A stretch of 64,000 nucleotides of DNA from Taklimakanibacter sp050246735 (GTDB lineage Bacteria; Pseudomonadota; Alphaproteobacteria; Rhizobiales; Aestuariivirgaceae). A program made the translations under genes and the position numbers. The notes below the pieces were generated by a model. It worked only from the letters and a program-made list of their open reading frames with translations. It was not told the origin of the DNA and searched no databases. The stretch covers positions 124,001-188,000 of the forward strand of contig JBFWVM010000005.1 in assembly GCA_050246735.1 (NCBI GenBank), read 5' to 3'. Each line of letters opens with the position of its first letter. The stretch's first letter is position 1. Of this stretch, positions 40,989 to 48,894 are shown in pieces.

Positions 40989-42029
40989 TCAGTACACATG
41001 TCCCTTGAGCGCCGCGAGCTTCACCGGGGCGCCGACCTCGAGGCCTGAGCGCTGCAATCGGTGCACGGCCATCTCGACCTCGACCGGTGTCTCGCCCGCC
41101 GCGACCTGGACATCGACCCGCGCCACCGGTCCGACGATGGAGAGGAATCGCACGGTGCCGGCGCCGGCCGAGTCCTTGACCAGATCGATGTCGTGCGGAC
41201 GCACATAGACATGCCCGGCGCCGACGAGTCTCGGCTTGACCGTGATGGCGTCGAGATCGATGGCGGGATGCGACATCTTGCCGTTCTCCCAGGTCAGCGG
41301 GATGCGGTTGGCATTGCCGAGGAATTCGCAGACGAAGGGATTGGCCGGGTTCTCGTAGATCTCGGAAGGCCTGCCGACCTGCTCGATGCGGCCGTGACTC
41401 ATCACCACGATGCGGTCGGCGATCTCCATCGCCTCCTCCTGGTCGTGGGTCACGAAGATCGAGGTCATGCCGGTCTCCTCGTTGAGGCGCCTGAGCCAGC
41501 GTCGCAATTCCTTGCGCACCTTGGCATCGAGGGCGCCGAAAGGCTCGTCGAGCAGGAGCACGACGGGCTCTATCGCGAGCGCGCGTGCCAGCGCCACGCG
41601 CTGGCGCTGGCCGCCGGAAAGCTCGGACGGGTAACGGCGCACCAGGCGCTCGATCTGCACGAGCTCGAGGAGCTCGTGCACGCGCCGGGCGATGTCGGCC
41701 TCGGAGGGGCGGTCGCGGCGCTTGCGCACGGTCAGGCCGAAGGCCACGTTGTCGAACACCGTCATATGGCGGAAGAGCGCGTAGTGCTGGAAGACGAAGC
41801 CGATGCCGCGCTCGCGCGCGTCGACCTTGAGGACGCTCCTGCCCTCGATGCGGATGTCGCCGGCATCGGGCCATTCGAGTCCGGCGATGATGCGCAGGAG
41901 CGTGGTCTTGCCCGAGCCTGAAGGCCCGAGCAGGGCCAGGAGCTCGCCGCGGTCGACCGACAGGCTGACGCTCTTCAGGGCGACGAAGCCGTCGAAGTCC
42001 TTGGTTATGTCGATGGCATCGATACTCAT
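40989..42029 (-). CDS. cysA: Sulfate/thiosulfate ABC transporter ATP-binding protein
   Basis: A 346-residue CysA. Walker A is GPSGSGKTT (about residues 36-44), signature LSGGQRQ, Walker B VVLLLDEP, and switch His in VTHDQEEAM. The C-terminal TOBE-type domain (VGAGHVYVRPHDIDL) is typical of CysA. It energises CysTW for sulfate and thiosulfate uptake. It overlaps cysW by four bases and is the last gene of the sulfur operon, meeting the DUF1513 gene tail to tail. Confidence 0.93.
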   Translation of the reverse strand: MSIDAIDITKDFDGFVALKSVSLSVDRGELLALLGPSGSGKTTLLRIIAGLEWPDAGDIRIEGRSVLKVDARERGIGFVFQHYALFRHMTVFDNVAFGLTVRKRRDRPSEADIARRVHELLELVQIERLVRRYPSELSGGQRQRVALARALAIEPVVLLLDEPFGALDAKVRKELRRWLRRLNEETGMTSIFVTHDQEEAMEIADRIVVMSHGRIEQVGRPSEIYENPANPFVCEFLGNANRIPLTWENGKMSHPAIDLDAITVKPRLVGAGHVYVRPHDIDLVKDSAGAGTVRFLSIVGPVARVDVQVAAGETPVEVEMAVHRLQRSGLEVGAPVKLAALKGHVY

Positions 42030-42835
42030 GCGTGCGCCTTTTTCCACTCCAGCAGGCTCTGCGCGGCGAGCGTCACGAAGGCGAGAAGCGCCAGAAGCGA
42101 AGCGACGGCAAAGGCGGCGGTGAAGTTGTATTCGTTGTAGAGGATCTCGACATGCAGCGGCATGGTGTTGGTCTTGCCGCGGATATGGCCGGAGACGACC
42201 GACACGGCGCCGAACTCGCCCATGGCGCGGGCATTGCACAGGAGCACGCCGTAGAGCAGGCCCCATTTGACGTTGGGCAGGGTCACGCGCCGGAAGGCCT
42301 GCCAGCCCGAGGCGCCGAGCGATATCGCCGCTTCCTCGTCCTCGGTGCCCTGTTCCTGCATCAGGGGGATGAGTTCGCGTGCCACGAAAGGAAAGGTCAC
42401 GAACATGGTGGCGAGCACGATGCCGGGGAGCGCGAAGATCACCTTGAGCCCGGTTCCCTGCAGCGCCGGGCCGAGCCAGCCCTGGAGCCCGAACAGGAGC
42501 ACGAAGACGAGTCCGGCGATGACCGGCGATACCGAGAAGGGCAGGTCGATGAGAGACAGGAGGACGCTCTTGCCCGTGAACTCATACTTGGCGATGGCCC
42601 AGGCGGCCATGACGCCGAAGACGAGATTGATGCCGACCGAGATCAGGGCGGTGAGCAAGGTGAGTCTGATGGCCGAGAGCGTCACCTTGTCGGCGAGCGC
42701 CAGGACATATTCGTCCCAGCCCTTGGCGAAGGCCTGCGCGAAGACGGTGATCAGGGGCAGGCCGATGAGCATCGCCATGACCAGGAAGGCCAGGCCGATG
42801 AGGACGATCCTGACCGGAAGCGGGTCTCTGTCCAT
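42026..42835 (-). CDS. cysW: Sulfate ABC transporter permease CysW
   Basis: A 269-residue inner-membrane permease with six hydrophobic spans. The cytoplasmic coupling loop reads EEAAISLGASGWQAFRRVTL, then PNVKWGLLYG. The conserved ARAMGEFGAVSVVSGHIRGKT identifies CysW specifically. It pairs with CysT to form the sulfate channel. It starts three bases after the cysT stop and overlaps cysA by four bases. Confidence 0.93.
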   Translation of the reverse strand: MDRDPLPVRIVLIGLAFLVMAMLIGLPLITVFAQAFAKGWDEYVLALADKVTLSAIRLTLLTALISVGINLVFGVMAAWAIAKYEFTGKSVLLSLIDLPFSVSPVIAGLVFVLLFGLQGWLGPALQGTGLKVIFALPGIVLATMFVTFPFVARELIPLMQEQGTEDEEAAISLGASGWQAFRRVTLPNVKWGLLYGVLLCNARAMGEFGAVSVVSGHIRGKTNTMPLHVEILYNEYNFTAAFAVASLLALLAFVTLAAQSLLEWKKAHA

Positions 42836-42838
42836 CGC

Positions 42839-43684
42839 TCAGCCGGCCCCCTGGCGCCTGCGCCCCCAGGCCTGCAGCGCATTGATGAGGAAGAGCACGA
42901 CCAGGGAGACGAGGAGCATGGCGACGGCGATGGCGGTCGCCTGCTCGTATTCGAATTCCTCGAGCTTGATGACGATGAGGAGCGGCGCGATCTCCGACAC
43001 CATGGGCAGGTTGCCGGCGATGAAGATGACCGAGCCGTATTCGCCGACCGCGCGGGCGAAGGCGAGGGCGAAGCCGGTCAGGAGAGCGGGCATGATGGCG
43101 GGCAGGATGACTCGCCGGAAGGTGGCGAGGCGCGTGGCGCCGAGGCAGGCGGCGGCCTCCTCGGTGGTGCGGTCGATATCGGCGAGCACCGGCTCGACGG
43201 TGCGCACGACGAAGGGCAGGCCGATGAAGATGAGCGCCACCAGGATGCCGAGCGGGGTGAAGGAGACCTTGAGCCCGGCGAGAGCGAAGAGGAAGCCCAA
43301 CGCCCCGTTGGGCGCATAGAGTGTGGTGAGCGCTATGCCGGCGACGGCCGTTGGCAGCGCGAAGGGAATGTCCACCATGGCGCTCAAGGGACGTCGCAGC
43401 GGGAATTCATAGCGCACCAGCACCCAGGCGATGAGGAGGCCGAGCACCAGGTTGACGGCGGCGGCGATAAGCGACAGGCCGAAGCTGAGCCTGAGCGCCG
43501 CAAGCACGCGGGCGGTGAGGATTGTATCGAAAAAGCCGGAGACGCCGAGGGTCGCGGCCTTGAGCACGAGCCCGCCGAGCGGGATCAGCACGATCAGGCT
43601 GAGCCACATCAGGGTAAGCCCGAGCGTCAGCCCGAAGCCCGGGATGACGCTCGGTTTGCGCCAGTGTCGGATGAGGGCCGTCAC
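42839..43684 (-). CDS. cysT: Sulfate ABC transporter permease CysT
   Basis: A 281-residue permease with six hydrophobic spans and the coupling loop EEAAACLGATRLATFRRVIL. ARAVGEYGSVIFIAGN is diagnostic of CysT/CysU. The GTG at 43682-43684 is chosen because the CysT N-terminus (IRHWRKPSVIPGFGLTLGLT) follows at once and the length matches E. coli CysT; the frame stays open upstream into the intergenic hairpin, where no homology is expected. It has no clear ribosome-binding site, unusual for the operon. Confidence 0.9.
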   Translation of the reverse strand: MTALIRHWRKPSVIPGFGLTLGLTLMWLSLIVLIPLGGLVLKAATLGVSGFFDTILTARVLAALRLSFGLSLIAAAVNLVLGLLIAWVLVRYEFPLRRPLSAMVDIPFALPTAVAGIALTTLYAPNGALGFLFALAGLKVSFTPLGILVALIFIGLPFVVRTVEPVLADIDRTTEEAAACLGATRLATFRRVILPAIMPALLTGFALAFARAVGEYGSVIFIAGNLPMVSEIAPLLIVIKLEEFEYEQATAIAVAMLLVSLVVLFLINALQAWGRRRQGAG

Positions 43685-43761
43685 TGGGGAATGAGGCCCA
43701 GGGAGAAGACGGGCGGATTTGGGAACTCGTCGAAACGTTCTCCTCCCTGATCGGCTTCCTT

Positions 43762-43787
43762 CTCTCCCTTGCTTGCGCGCGGGAGAG
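43762..43787. repeat. Intercistronic inverted repeat after cysP
   Basis: CTCTCCC (43762-43768) and GGGAGAG (43781-43787) form a perfect 7-base stem with a 12-base loop in the 156-base gap between the binding-protein gene and cysT. The sequence family is like those at 4023 and 35566. It may protect the binding-protein mRNA. Confidence 0.5.
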
Positions 43788-43840
43788 GGCAAGGCGTCAT
43801 CGGTGCAAGGCCAGATGCTCGGATCAACACCGTCTTCGCC

Positions 43841-44842
43841 TCAGTTGCCGGGCTTGTAGATCTGGTCGAAGACGCCGCCATCGGCGAAATGTGTCTGCTG
43901 GGCCTTCTTCCAGCCGCCGAATTCGTCGTCGATGGTGAAGAGCGGGATCTGCGGGAAGGCGTCCTTGTACTTCGCCTGCACCGCCGCATCGCGCGGCCGG
44001 TAGGAATTCCTGGCGACGATCTCCTGCGCTTGCGGGGAGTAGAGGAAGTTGAGATAGGCTTCCGCCTGCTTGCGCGTGCCCTTCTGATCGACCACCGCAT
44101 CGACCACCGTCACCGGCGGCTCGGCCAGGATGCTTTCGGTCGGAACGACGATCTCGAATTTGTCGTCGCCGAATTCCCTGAGCGCCAGGAAGGCCTCGTT
44201 CTCCCAAGCGAGCAGCACATCGCCGATGCCGCGCTCGACGAAGGTCACGGTCGATCCGCGCGCGCCCGTGTCGAGCACCGGCACGTTGCGATAGAGGTCG
44301 GCGACGAAATTGCGCGCTGCGGTCTCGTCCTTGTTGTTCTTGTGAAGCGCATAGCCCCAGGCAGCGAGATAGTTCCACCGCGCCCCGCCCGAGGTCTTGG
44401 GGTTGGGCGTGATCACCTGGACACCGGCCTTGGTGATGTCGGGCCAGTCCTTGATGCCCTTGGGATTGCCCTTGCGGACGAGGAAGACGATGGTCGATGT
44501 GTAGGGCGAGCTGTTGTTGGCGAGACGCTTCTGCCAGTCGGCCGCGATCAGGCCCTTCGCGGCGATGGCGTCGATGTCGTAGGCGAGCGCCAGGGTCACT
44601 ACGTCGGCCTCGAGCCCGTCGATGACGGCGCGGGCCTGCTTGCCCGATCCGCCATGCGATTGCTGGATGGTGATGACCTCGCCGGTCTTGGCCTGCCAGT
44701 CCCTGGCGAAGGCCTCGTTGAGCTCCTGATAGAGCTCGCGGGTCGGATCGTAGGAGACGTTGAGGAGCTCGGTGTCGGCGAGCGCCGGCGCAGGAAGCAG
44801 CGCCGCGAGGGTTGCAAAGGCAAGAAAGGTGCGTCGAAACAT
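43841..44842 (-). CDS. cysP: Sulfate/thiosulfate ABC transporter substrate-binding protein
   Basis: A 333-residue periplasmic protein with a signal peptide (RRTFLAFATLAALLPAPALAD). The start of the mature chain, LLNVSYDPTRELYQELNEAF, and QQSHGGSGKQARAVIDGLEAD are hallmarks of the CysP/Sbp family, with Ser/Gly backbone contacts for the sulfate dianion. It delivers sulfate or thiosulfate to CysTWA. It is upstream of cysT and followed by a hairpin. Confidence 0.93.
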   Translation of the reverse strand: MFRRTFLAFATLAALLPAPALADTELLNVSYDPTRELYQELNEAFARDWQAKTGEVITIQQSHGGSGKQARAVIDGLEADVVTLALAYDIDAIAAKGLIAADWQKRLANNSSPYTSTIVFLVRKGNPKGIKDWPDITKAGVQVITPNPKTSGGARWNYLAAWGYALHKNNKDETAARNFVADLYRNVPVLDTGARGSTVTFVERGIGDVLLAWENEAFLALREFGDDKFEIVVPTESILAEPPVTVVDAVVDQKGTRKQAEAYLNFLYSPQAQEIVARNSYRPRDAAVQAKYKDAFPQIPLFTIDDEFGGWKKAQQTHFADGGVFDQIYKPGN

Positions 44843-45021
44843 GATCTTACTCCGTCGAGAGTTCAGTCAAAGCTTCGCCGGTCCCGGCGTCTGCAGGACG
44901 CCACGCGCGGCAACGTTCAGGTTGTGATGGAGGTTCCGGGAGCTTCGCCGCTCCTCGTGCTGCTCTTCTTGTCGGCGCATGATCCTGTCGGAAGACCGGG
45001 TCGGCTCTTCCGGAGCATGCG

Positions 45022-45213
45022 CTAGCGACAGCTCCCCGTAGGAAAGAGCGTATCGCGCCGTGCTTCCGGGTCGTCCATGAGACGGTCGAACAGAAGCTCG
45101 AAGCCGCTCGCCTTGCCGAAGTCTTCGGGTTTCCCGGGAAGGGGGGTGTGGGCTGCCTCGTCGCCAGGGACGGGATGCCGCCAGAAGGGGAGGATGGACT
45201 TGAAATTAGGCAC
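45022..45213 (-). CDS. Small conserved-looking protein ahead of the sulfur operon
   Basis: A 63-residue protein, MPNFKSILPFWRHPVPGDE, then a PLPGKPEDFGKASGFELLFDRL segment ending in a Cys. The GTG start at 45213 has AGGAG at eight bases. It lies directly downstream of the dyad at 45231-45272 and 179 bases upstream of cysP on the same strand, so it is probably the first gene of the sulfur operon. No family is recognised. Amphipathic Phe/Leu content suggests a small folded or membrane-associated protein. Confidence 0.5.
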   Translation of the reverse strand: MPNFKSILPFWRHPVPGDEAAHTPLPGKPEDFGKASGFELLFDRLMDDPEARRDTLFPTGSCR

Positions 45214-45230
45214 GAGGATTTCTCCTGAGT

Positions 45231-45272
45231 GACTATAACACGATAAAGTCTACTGAGTTTATCGTATTAGTC
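45231..45272. promoter_or_regulatory. Extended dyad upstream of the sulfur operon
   Basis: ACGATAAA (45240-45247) and TTTATCGT (45258-45265) are perfect 8-base arms with a 10-base spacer, flanked further out by GACTA (45231-45235) and TAGTC (45268-45272). The dyad lies just ahead of the small gene at 45022-45213 and the cys operon. The Rrf2 regulator encoded next door is the obvious candidate to bind it. Confidence 0.6.
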
Positions 45273-45323
45273 AAGCAGGAATTCAGCAACCATCTTTTCC
45301 CAGCCATTTCAGAAGGTTGTGAG

Positions 45324-45782
45324 TTACGCCATTTGCTGGAGAGCAGCCAGAGCCTCGATCTCGACTGCGCGGCCGGCCACGGCGTCGGCGATCGTCGTGC
45401 GCTCGAGCACCTGCCGGGTCGGCTCGATGACGCGGGCAAAGACCTTGCGGATCTCGCATGTATGCTCGTCCTTGCAGTCCTCGCAACGGGCATAGGCGAT
45501 GATGCTGAGACACGGCAAAGGCGCGATAGGCCCGTCGATGGTGCGCAGCACCTGGGCGAAGGTGATCTCCGAAGCGGGCTTGAGCAGCGCATAGCCGCCG
45601 CGATTGCCGCGCCGGCTCTGAACCATGCCCTGGTTCTTCAGCCTGAGGAGGATCTGCTCCAGAAACTTTTTCGGGATCTTCTCGGCCGTGGCGATGTCGG
45701 AGGTCTGGGCCGCACTTCCTGGCTTGATGCGGGCGAGCGCGATGAGCGCGCGCAGCGCATATTTGGCTTGGCGAGAGATCAT
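45324..45782 (-). CDS. Rrf2 family transcriptional regulator
   Basis: A 152-residue Rrf2 regulator. The winged helix is in the first 70 residues (RQAKYALRALIALA, IPKKFLEQILLRLKNQGMVQ, RGNRGGYAL). Four Cys (91, 100, 103, 109) in PCLSIIAYARCEDCKDEHTC could hold an Fe-S cluster, though the spacing differs from IscR (92, 98, 104). Position between the opp-type and cys operons, next to a strong dyad, suggests that it regulates sulfur uptake in response to cysteine or Fe-S status. It is 54 bases after the opp-type ATPase gene. Confidence 0.85.
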   Translation of the reverse strand: MISRQAKYALRALIALARIKPGSAAQTSDIATAEKIPKKFLEQILLRLKNQGMVQSRRGNRGGYALLKPASEITFAQVLRTIDGPIAPLPCLSIIAYARCEDCKDEHTCEIRKVFARVIEPTRQVLERTTIADAVAGRAVEIEALAALQQMA

Positions 45783-45836
45783 GGCCCAGTCCTATCATGA
45801 CCCTGTCCTGGAGCAAATCCCGCCGCGCGGAACGGC

Positions 45837-46817
45837 TCAGCTTGCGCTGAACAGGTGGCATTCGACCCGGCTGAGCCCGTCGCCGCCGGTCGAGGGCGGC
45901 GGCACGCGGCCGCAGATCTCGAGGACTTTCGGACAGCGCGGATGGAAACGGCAGCCTTGCGGCACGGCCTCGGGCGAGGGCGGATCGCCCTTGAGCACGA
46001 TGCGCCCCGTTCTGCGCGTGCCCGGCACCGCCGAGACCAGCGCCTCGGTATAGGGATGGCGGGGCTGGCGCAGCACCTGCCTCGCCGTTCCCTCCTCGAC
46101 GATGCGGCCGAGATACATGACCAGCACGCGGTCGCTCACATGCTCGATCACCGAGAGGTCGTGCGAGATGAATATATAGGAGAGATCGAGCCGCGATCTG
46201 AGATCGACGAGCAGGTTGAGGATCTGCGACTGGATGGAGACGTCGAGCGCCGATACCGGCTCGTCCAGGATGAGGAGCCTGGGCTCGAGCGCGATGGCGC
46301 GCGCGATGCCGATGCGCTGGCGCTGGCCGCCGGAGAATTCATGCGGATAGCGCCGGAGCGCCCCGCGGTCGAGGCCGACCGTCACCAGAAGATCCTCGAC
46401 CTTGCGCCGTCTCTCGGCCCGGGAGCCGATTCCGTGGATGTCGAGCGGCTCGGCGATGATCTGCCCGATCGTCATGCGCGGGTCGAGAGAAGCGTAAGGA
46501 TCCTGGAACACGATCTGCATGTCGCGTCTGAGCCGGCGCAGCTGCGCCGGGCTCTGCGCCATGACATCGGCGCCGTCGAAGCTGACGCGCCCTGACGTCG
46601 GCTCGATCAGCCTCAGGATCAGCCGCGCCAGGGTGGACTTGCCGCAGCCCGATTCCCCGACGATGCCGAGCGTCTCGCCGCGCCCGAGCGCCAGGCTGAC
46701 GCCGTCGACGGCGCGCGCCACGCCGTCCCCGTCGCGCGATCTGTAATGCTTCACAAGGCCGTCGGCGACGAGCAGCGGGCCGGCGGCTGCGGAGCGCGGT
46801 GATTGCCGGCCCTTCAT
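45837..46817 (-). CDS. Dipeptide/oligopeptide-type ABC ATPase (OppF/DppF-like)
   Basis: A 326-residue ATPase. Walker A is GESGCGKST, Q-loop QIVFQDPYASLDPR, signature FSGGQRQR, Walker B LLILDEP, switch in FISHDLSVIEHV. The C-terminal oligo_HPY extension contains GCRFHPRCPKVLEICG with Cys residues that in some relatives bind a 4Fe-4S cluster. It powers one half of the transporter with OppD-like 46814-47839. The ATG overlaps the upstream gene by four bases. Confidence 0.92.
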   Translation of the reverse strand: MKGRQSPRSAAAGPLLVADGLVKHYRSRDGDGVARAVDGVSLALGRGETLGIVGESGCGKSTLARLILRLIEPTSGRVSFDGADVMAQSPAQLRRLRRDMQIVFQDPYASLDPRMTIGQIIAEPLDIHGIGSRAERRRKVEDLLVTVGLDRGALRRYPHEFSGGQRQRIGIARAIALEPRLLILDEPVSALDVSIQSQILNLLVDLRSRLDLSYIFISHDLSVIEHVSDRVLVMYLGRIVEEGTARQVLRQPRHPYTEALVSAVPGTRRTGRIVLKGDPPSPEAVPQGCRFHPRCPKVLEICGRVPPPSTGGDGLSRVECHLFSAS

Positions 46818-47839
46818 GGCACCGGGTTCCAGCAGGCGGCGACATGTCCATTGCCCGTGAGCGGCGGTGTCTCCTGCCGGCAGCGCGGCAGCGCCCGTGC
46901 GCAGCGCTCGGCGAAGCTGCAGCCCTGGCCGCGCCGGCCCGGCGGCGGAACGGCGCCCGGTATGGTGGGCAGGATGCCGCCGCGCGGCGCCTTGCGCGGA
47001 GAAGCGGCGAGGAGGCCCGCCGTATAGGGATGGCGCGGCCGGGCGAAGAGCGATTTCGCCGGCGCCTTCTCGACGATGCGGCCGGCATACATGACCACCA
47101 CCTCGCGGCACATTTCCTCGACCACGCCCAGGTCATGGGTGATCAGCAGCACGGCGATGTGGAGCTCGCTCTGCAGCGTCTTCATCAGCTCGAGGATCTG
47201 CGCCTGGATCGTCACGTCGAGCGCGGTGGTGGGCTCGTCTGCGATCAGCAGCTTCGGCTGGCAGATCAGCGCCATGGCGATCATCACCCGCTGGCGCAAG
47301 CCGCCCGACAGTTCATGCGGATATTGTGCGAAGCGCTTCTCCGGGCGGCCGATGCCGACCTGCTTCAGCATGTCGAGCACCTTGGGGCGGGCTTGCGAGG
47401 ATTTGGCGCCGCGATGCAGGAGCAAGGCCTCGGCGATCTGGTCGCCGACCGTCATCGTCGGGTTGAGGCTCGTCATCGGCTCCTGGAAGATCATGGCGAT
47501 GTGGTTGCCCCGGATCTTGCGCATCTGTGCTTCGCTCGCGCTGGCGAGGTCGATGCCGTTGAAGCCGATGCGTCCGGCCTCGATGCGCGCCGGAGGCGAC
47601 GGCAGCAGCCGCATGATCGTCTGCGCGGTGACGCTCTTGCCGCAGCCCGACTCGCCGACGAGCCCGACCGTCTCGCCGCTCCCGACGGCGAAGGAGACGC
47701 CCTCGACGACGCGGACGGGACCCTCCTCCGTCGCAAAGCCGATGGACAGGCCCTCGACGGAAAGGAGAGGGGTCTTTTCTCTCAGCGCATTGTCTCGACG
47801 CGAACCGGTGCCCACCTCGCTTGAAAGGGCTGGGTTCAT
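46814..47839 (-). CDS. Dipeptide/oligopeptide-type ABC ATPase (OppD/DppD-like)
   Basis: A 341-residue ATPase. Walker A GESGCGKSV, Q-loop MIFQEPMTSLNP, signature LSGGLRQR, Walker B LLIADEP, switch LLITHDLGVV. The oligo_HPY tail has GCSFAERCARALPRC. It pairs with the OppF-like ATPase. It overlaps both the preceding acetamidase gene and the following ATPase gene by four bases, so the amidase is embedded in the transporter operon. Confidence 0.92.
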   Translation of the reverse strand: MNPALSSEVGTGSRRDNALREKTPLLSVEGLSIGFATEEGPVRVVEGVSFAVGSGETVGLVGESGCGKSVTAQTIMRLLPSPPARIEAGRIGFNGIDLASASEAQMRKIRGNHIAMIFQEPMTSLNPTMTVGDQIAEALLLHRGAKSSQARPKVLDMLKQVGIGRPEKRFAQYPHELSGGLRQRVMIAMALICQPKLLIADEPTTALDVTIQAQILELMKTLQSELHIAVLLITHDLGVVEEMCREVVVMYAGRIVEKAPAKSLFARPRHPYTAGLLAASPRKAPRGGILPTIPGAVPPPGRRGQGCSFAERCARALPRCRQETPPLTGNGHVAACWNPVP

Positions 47840-48774
47840 TCAAACACGACGCGCGGGAAATAGAACGAGACGACCCAGTTCGGCATGTCGACGATCTCGC
47901 TGATGCGCAGGTCGCCGGCGACCGAGCACAGCATATAGGCGTCGACCGCGCTCATGCCGTGGCGCTTGCTGAGAAGATCGATCATGCCCATGACCGCCTG
48001 GCGCGCCGCTTCGAAGAGATCGGGCCCGATGCCGGTCGTCGCTTCATAGCCCTTGGCGTCGAGATGGCGCGCCACCGGGCCGCGCGTCGTGAAGCGCGGG
48101 AAGGCGAGATTGGCGCCCTTGATCAGGTCGAACCTGGCCGTGACCGAGCAGGGGCTTTCGATGGCGGTGCCGCAGACTTCGCCGTCGCCTTGCGTCGCAT
48201 GGGTGTCGCCGACGCTGAACAGGCCGCCCTTGACCTCGACCGGGAGATAGAGCTCGGTGCCGGCGGAAAGGTCGCGGATGTCCATGTTACCGCCCATGCG
48301 GCGCGGCGGCACGATCGAATGCAGTCCGGGCTCGGCCGGCGCCAGGCCGATCGTGCCGCAGAAGGGCTTGAGCGGCACGCGCCCGCCCGGACCGTACATT
48401 GCCGGCTGCAGCGTCGAGGGATCGTATTTCCAGATATGGAGCGCCGGATCGGGGAACTGGTCGGCGAGAAGTCCGAAGCCCGGAATATTCGCGGTCCACC
48501 CCCAGCCCGACGGCGTGAAGGTGAGGAGCGTCACCTTGATCGCATCGCCGGGCTCGGCGCCGTCGACATGGACCGGCCCCGCCACCGGATTGACCTTGCC
48601 GAAATCGAGCTTGGCCAGGTCGGCGAGCGTCGATTCCGGCGCGATCTGGCCGCCCGAGGAATCGAGCGGATGGAACTCGATCGTCTCGCCGGGCGAGATC
48701 CTGACCACCGGCTCGTTGGCGTTGGACCAGCCGAAATGGCACTGATGCTGGTGAATGGTGTGATTGTGCTTCAT
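47836..48774 (-). CDS. Acetamidase/formamidase family protein
   Basis: A 312-residue FmdA/AmdA-family amidase. Family landmarks are HFGWSNANEPV near the start, PVHVDGAEPGDAIKV, GWGWTANIPGFGLL, RRMGGNMDIRDL and SVGDTHATQGDGEV. It hydrolyses small amides to ammonia and the acid; substrates in the family range from formamide and acetamide to longer amides. No signal peptide. It lies between the binding-protein and ATPase genes, suggesting that the transporter imports the amide it cleaves. Confidence 0.88.
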   Translation of the reverse strand: MKHNHTIHQHQCHFGWSNANEPVVRISPGETIEFHPLDSSGGQIAPESTLADLAKLDFGKVNPVAGPVHVDGAEPGDAIKVTLLTFTPSGWGWTANIPGFGLLADQFPDPALHIWKYDPSTLQPAMYGPGGRVPLKPFCGTIGLAPAEPGLHSIVPPRRMGGNMDIRDLSAGTELYLPVEVKGGLFSVGDTHATQGDGEVCGTAIESPCSVTARFDLIKGANLAFPRFTTRGPVARHLDAKGYEATTGIGPDLFEAARQAVMGMIDLLSKRHGMSAVDAYMLCSVAGDLRISEIVDMPNWVVSFYFPRVVFE

Positions 48775-48848
48775 GATGTCCGCTCTGCTGTCGCCATCTT
48801 CTGTGATGTCCTTGCCCTGCTTGGGGCAGGCACAATGCCGCGCAAGGG

Positions 48849-48888
48849 GCCCGCCCTCGCTCGCCCCCCGTTGGAAGCGAGGACGGGC
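48849..48888. repeat. Intercistronic inverted repeat after the binding-protein gene
   Basis: GCCCGCCCTCGCT (48849-48861) pairs with AGCGAGGACGGGC (48876-48888) at 12 of 13 positions with a 14-base loop. It begins six bases after the binding-protein stop codon (read on the minus strand) and lies in the 120-base gap before the amidase gene. Confidence 0.55.
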
Positions 48889-48894
48889 GCTCTC

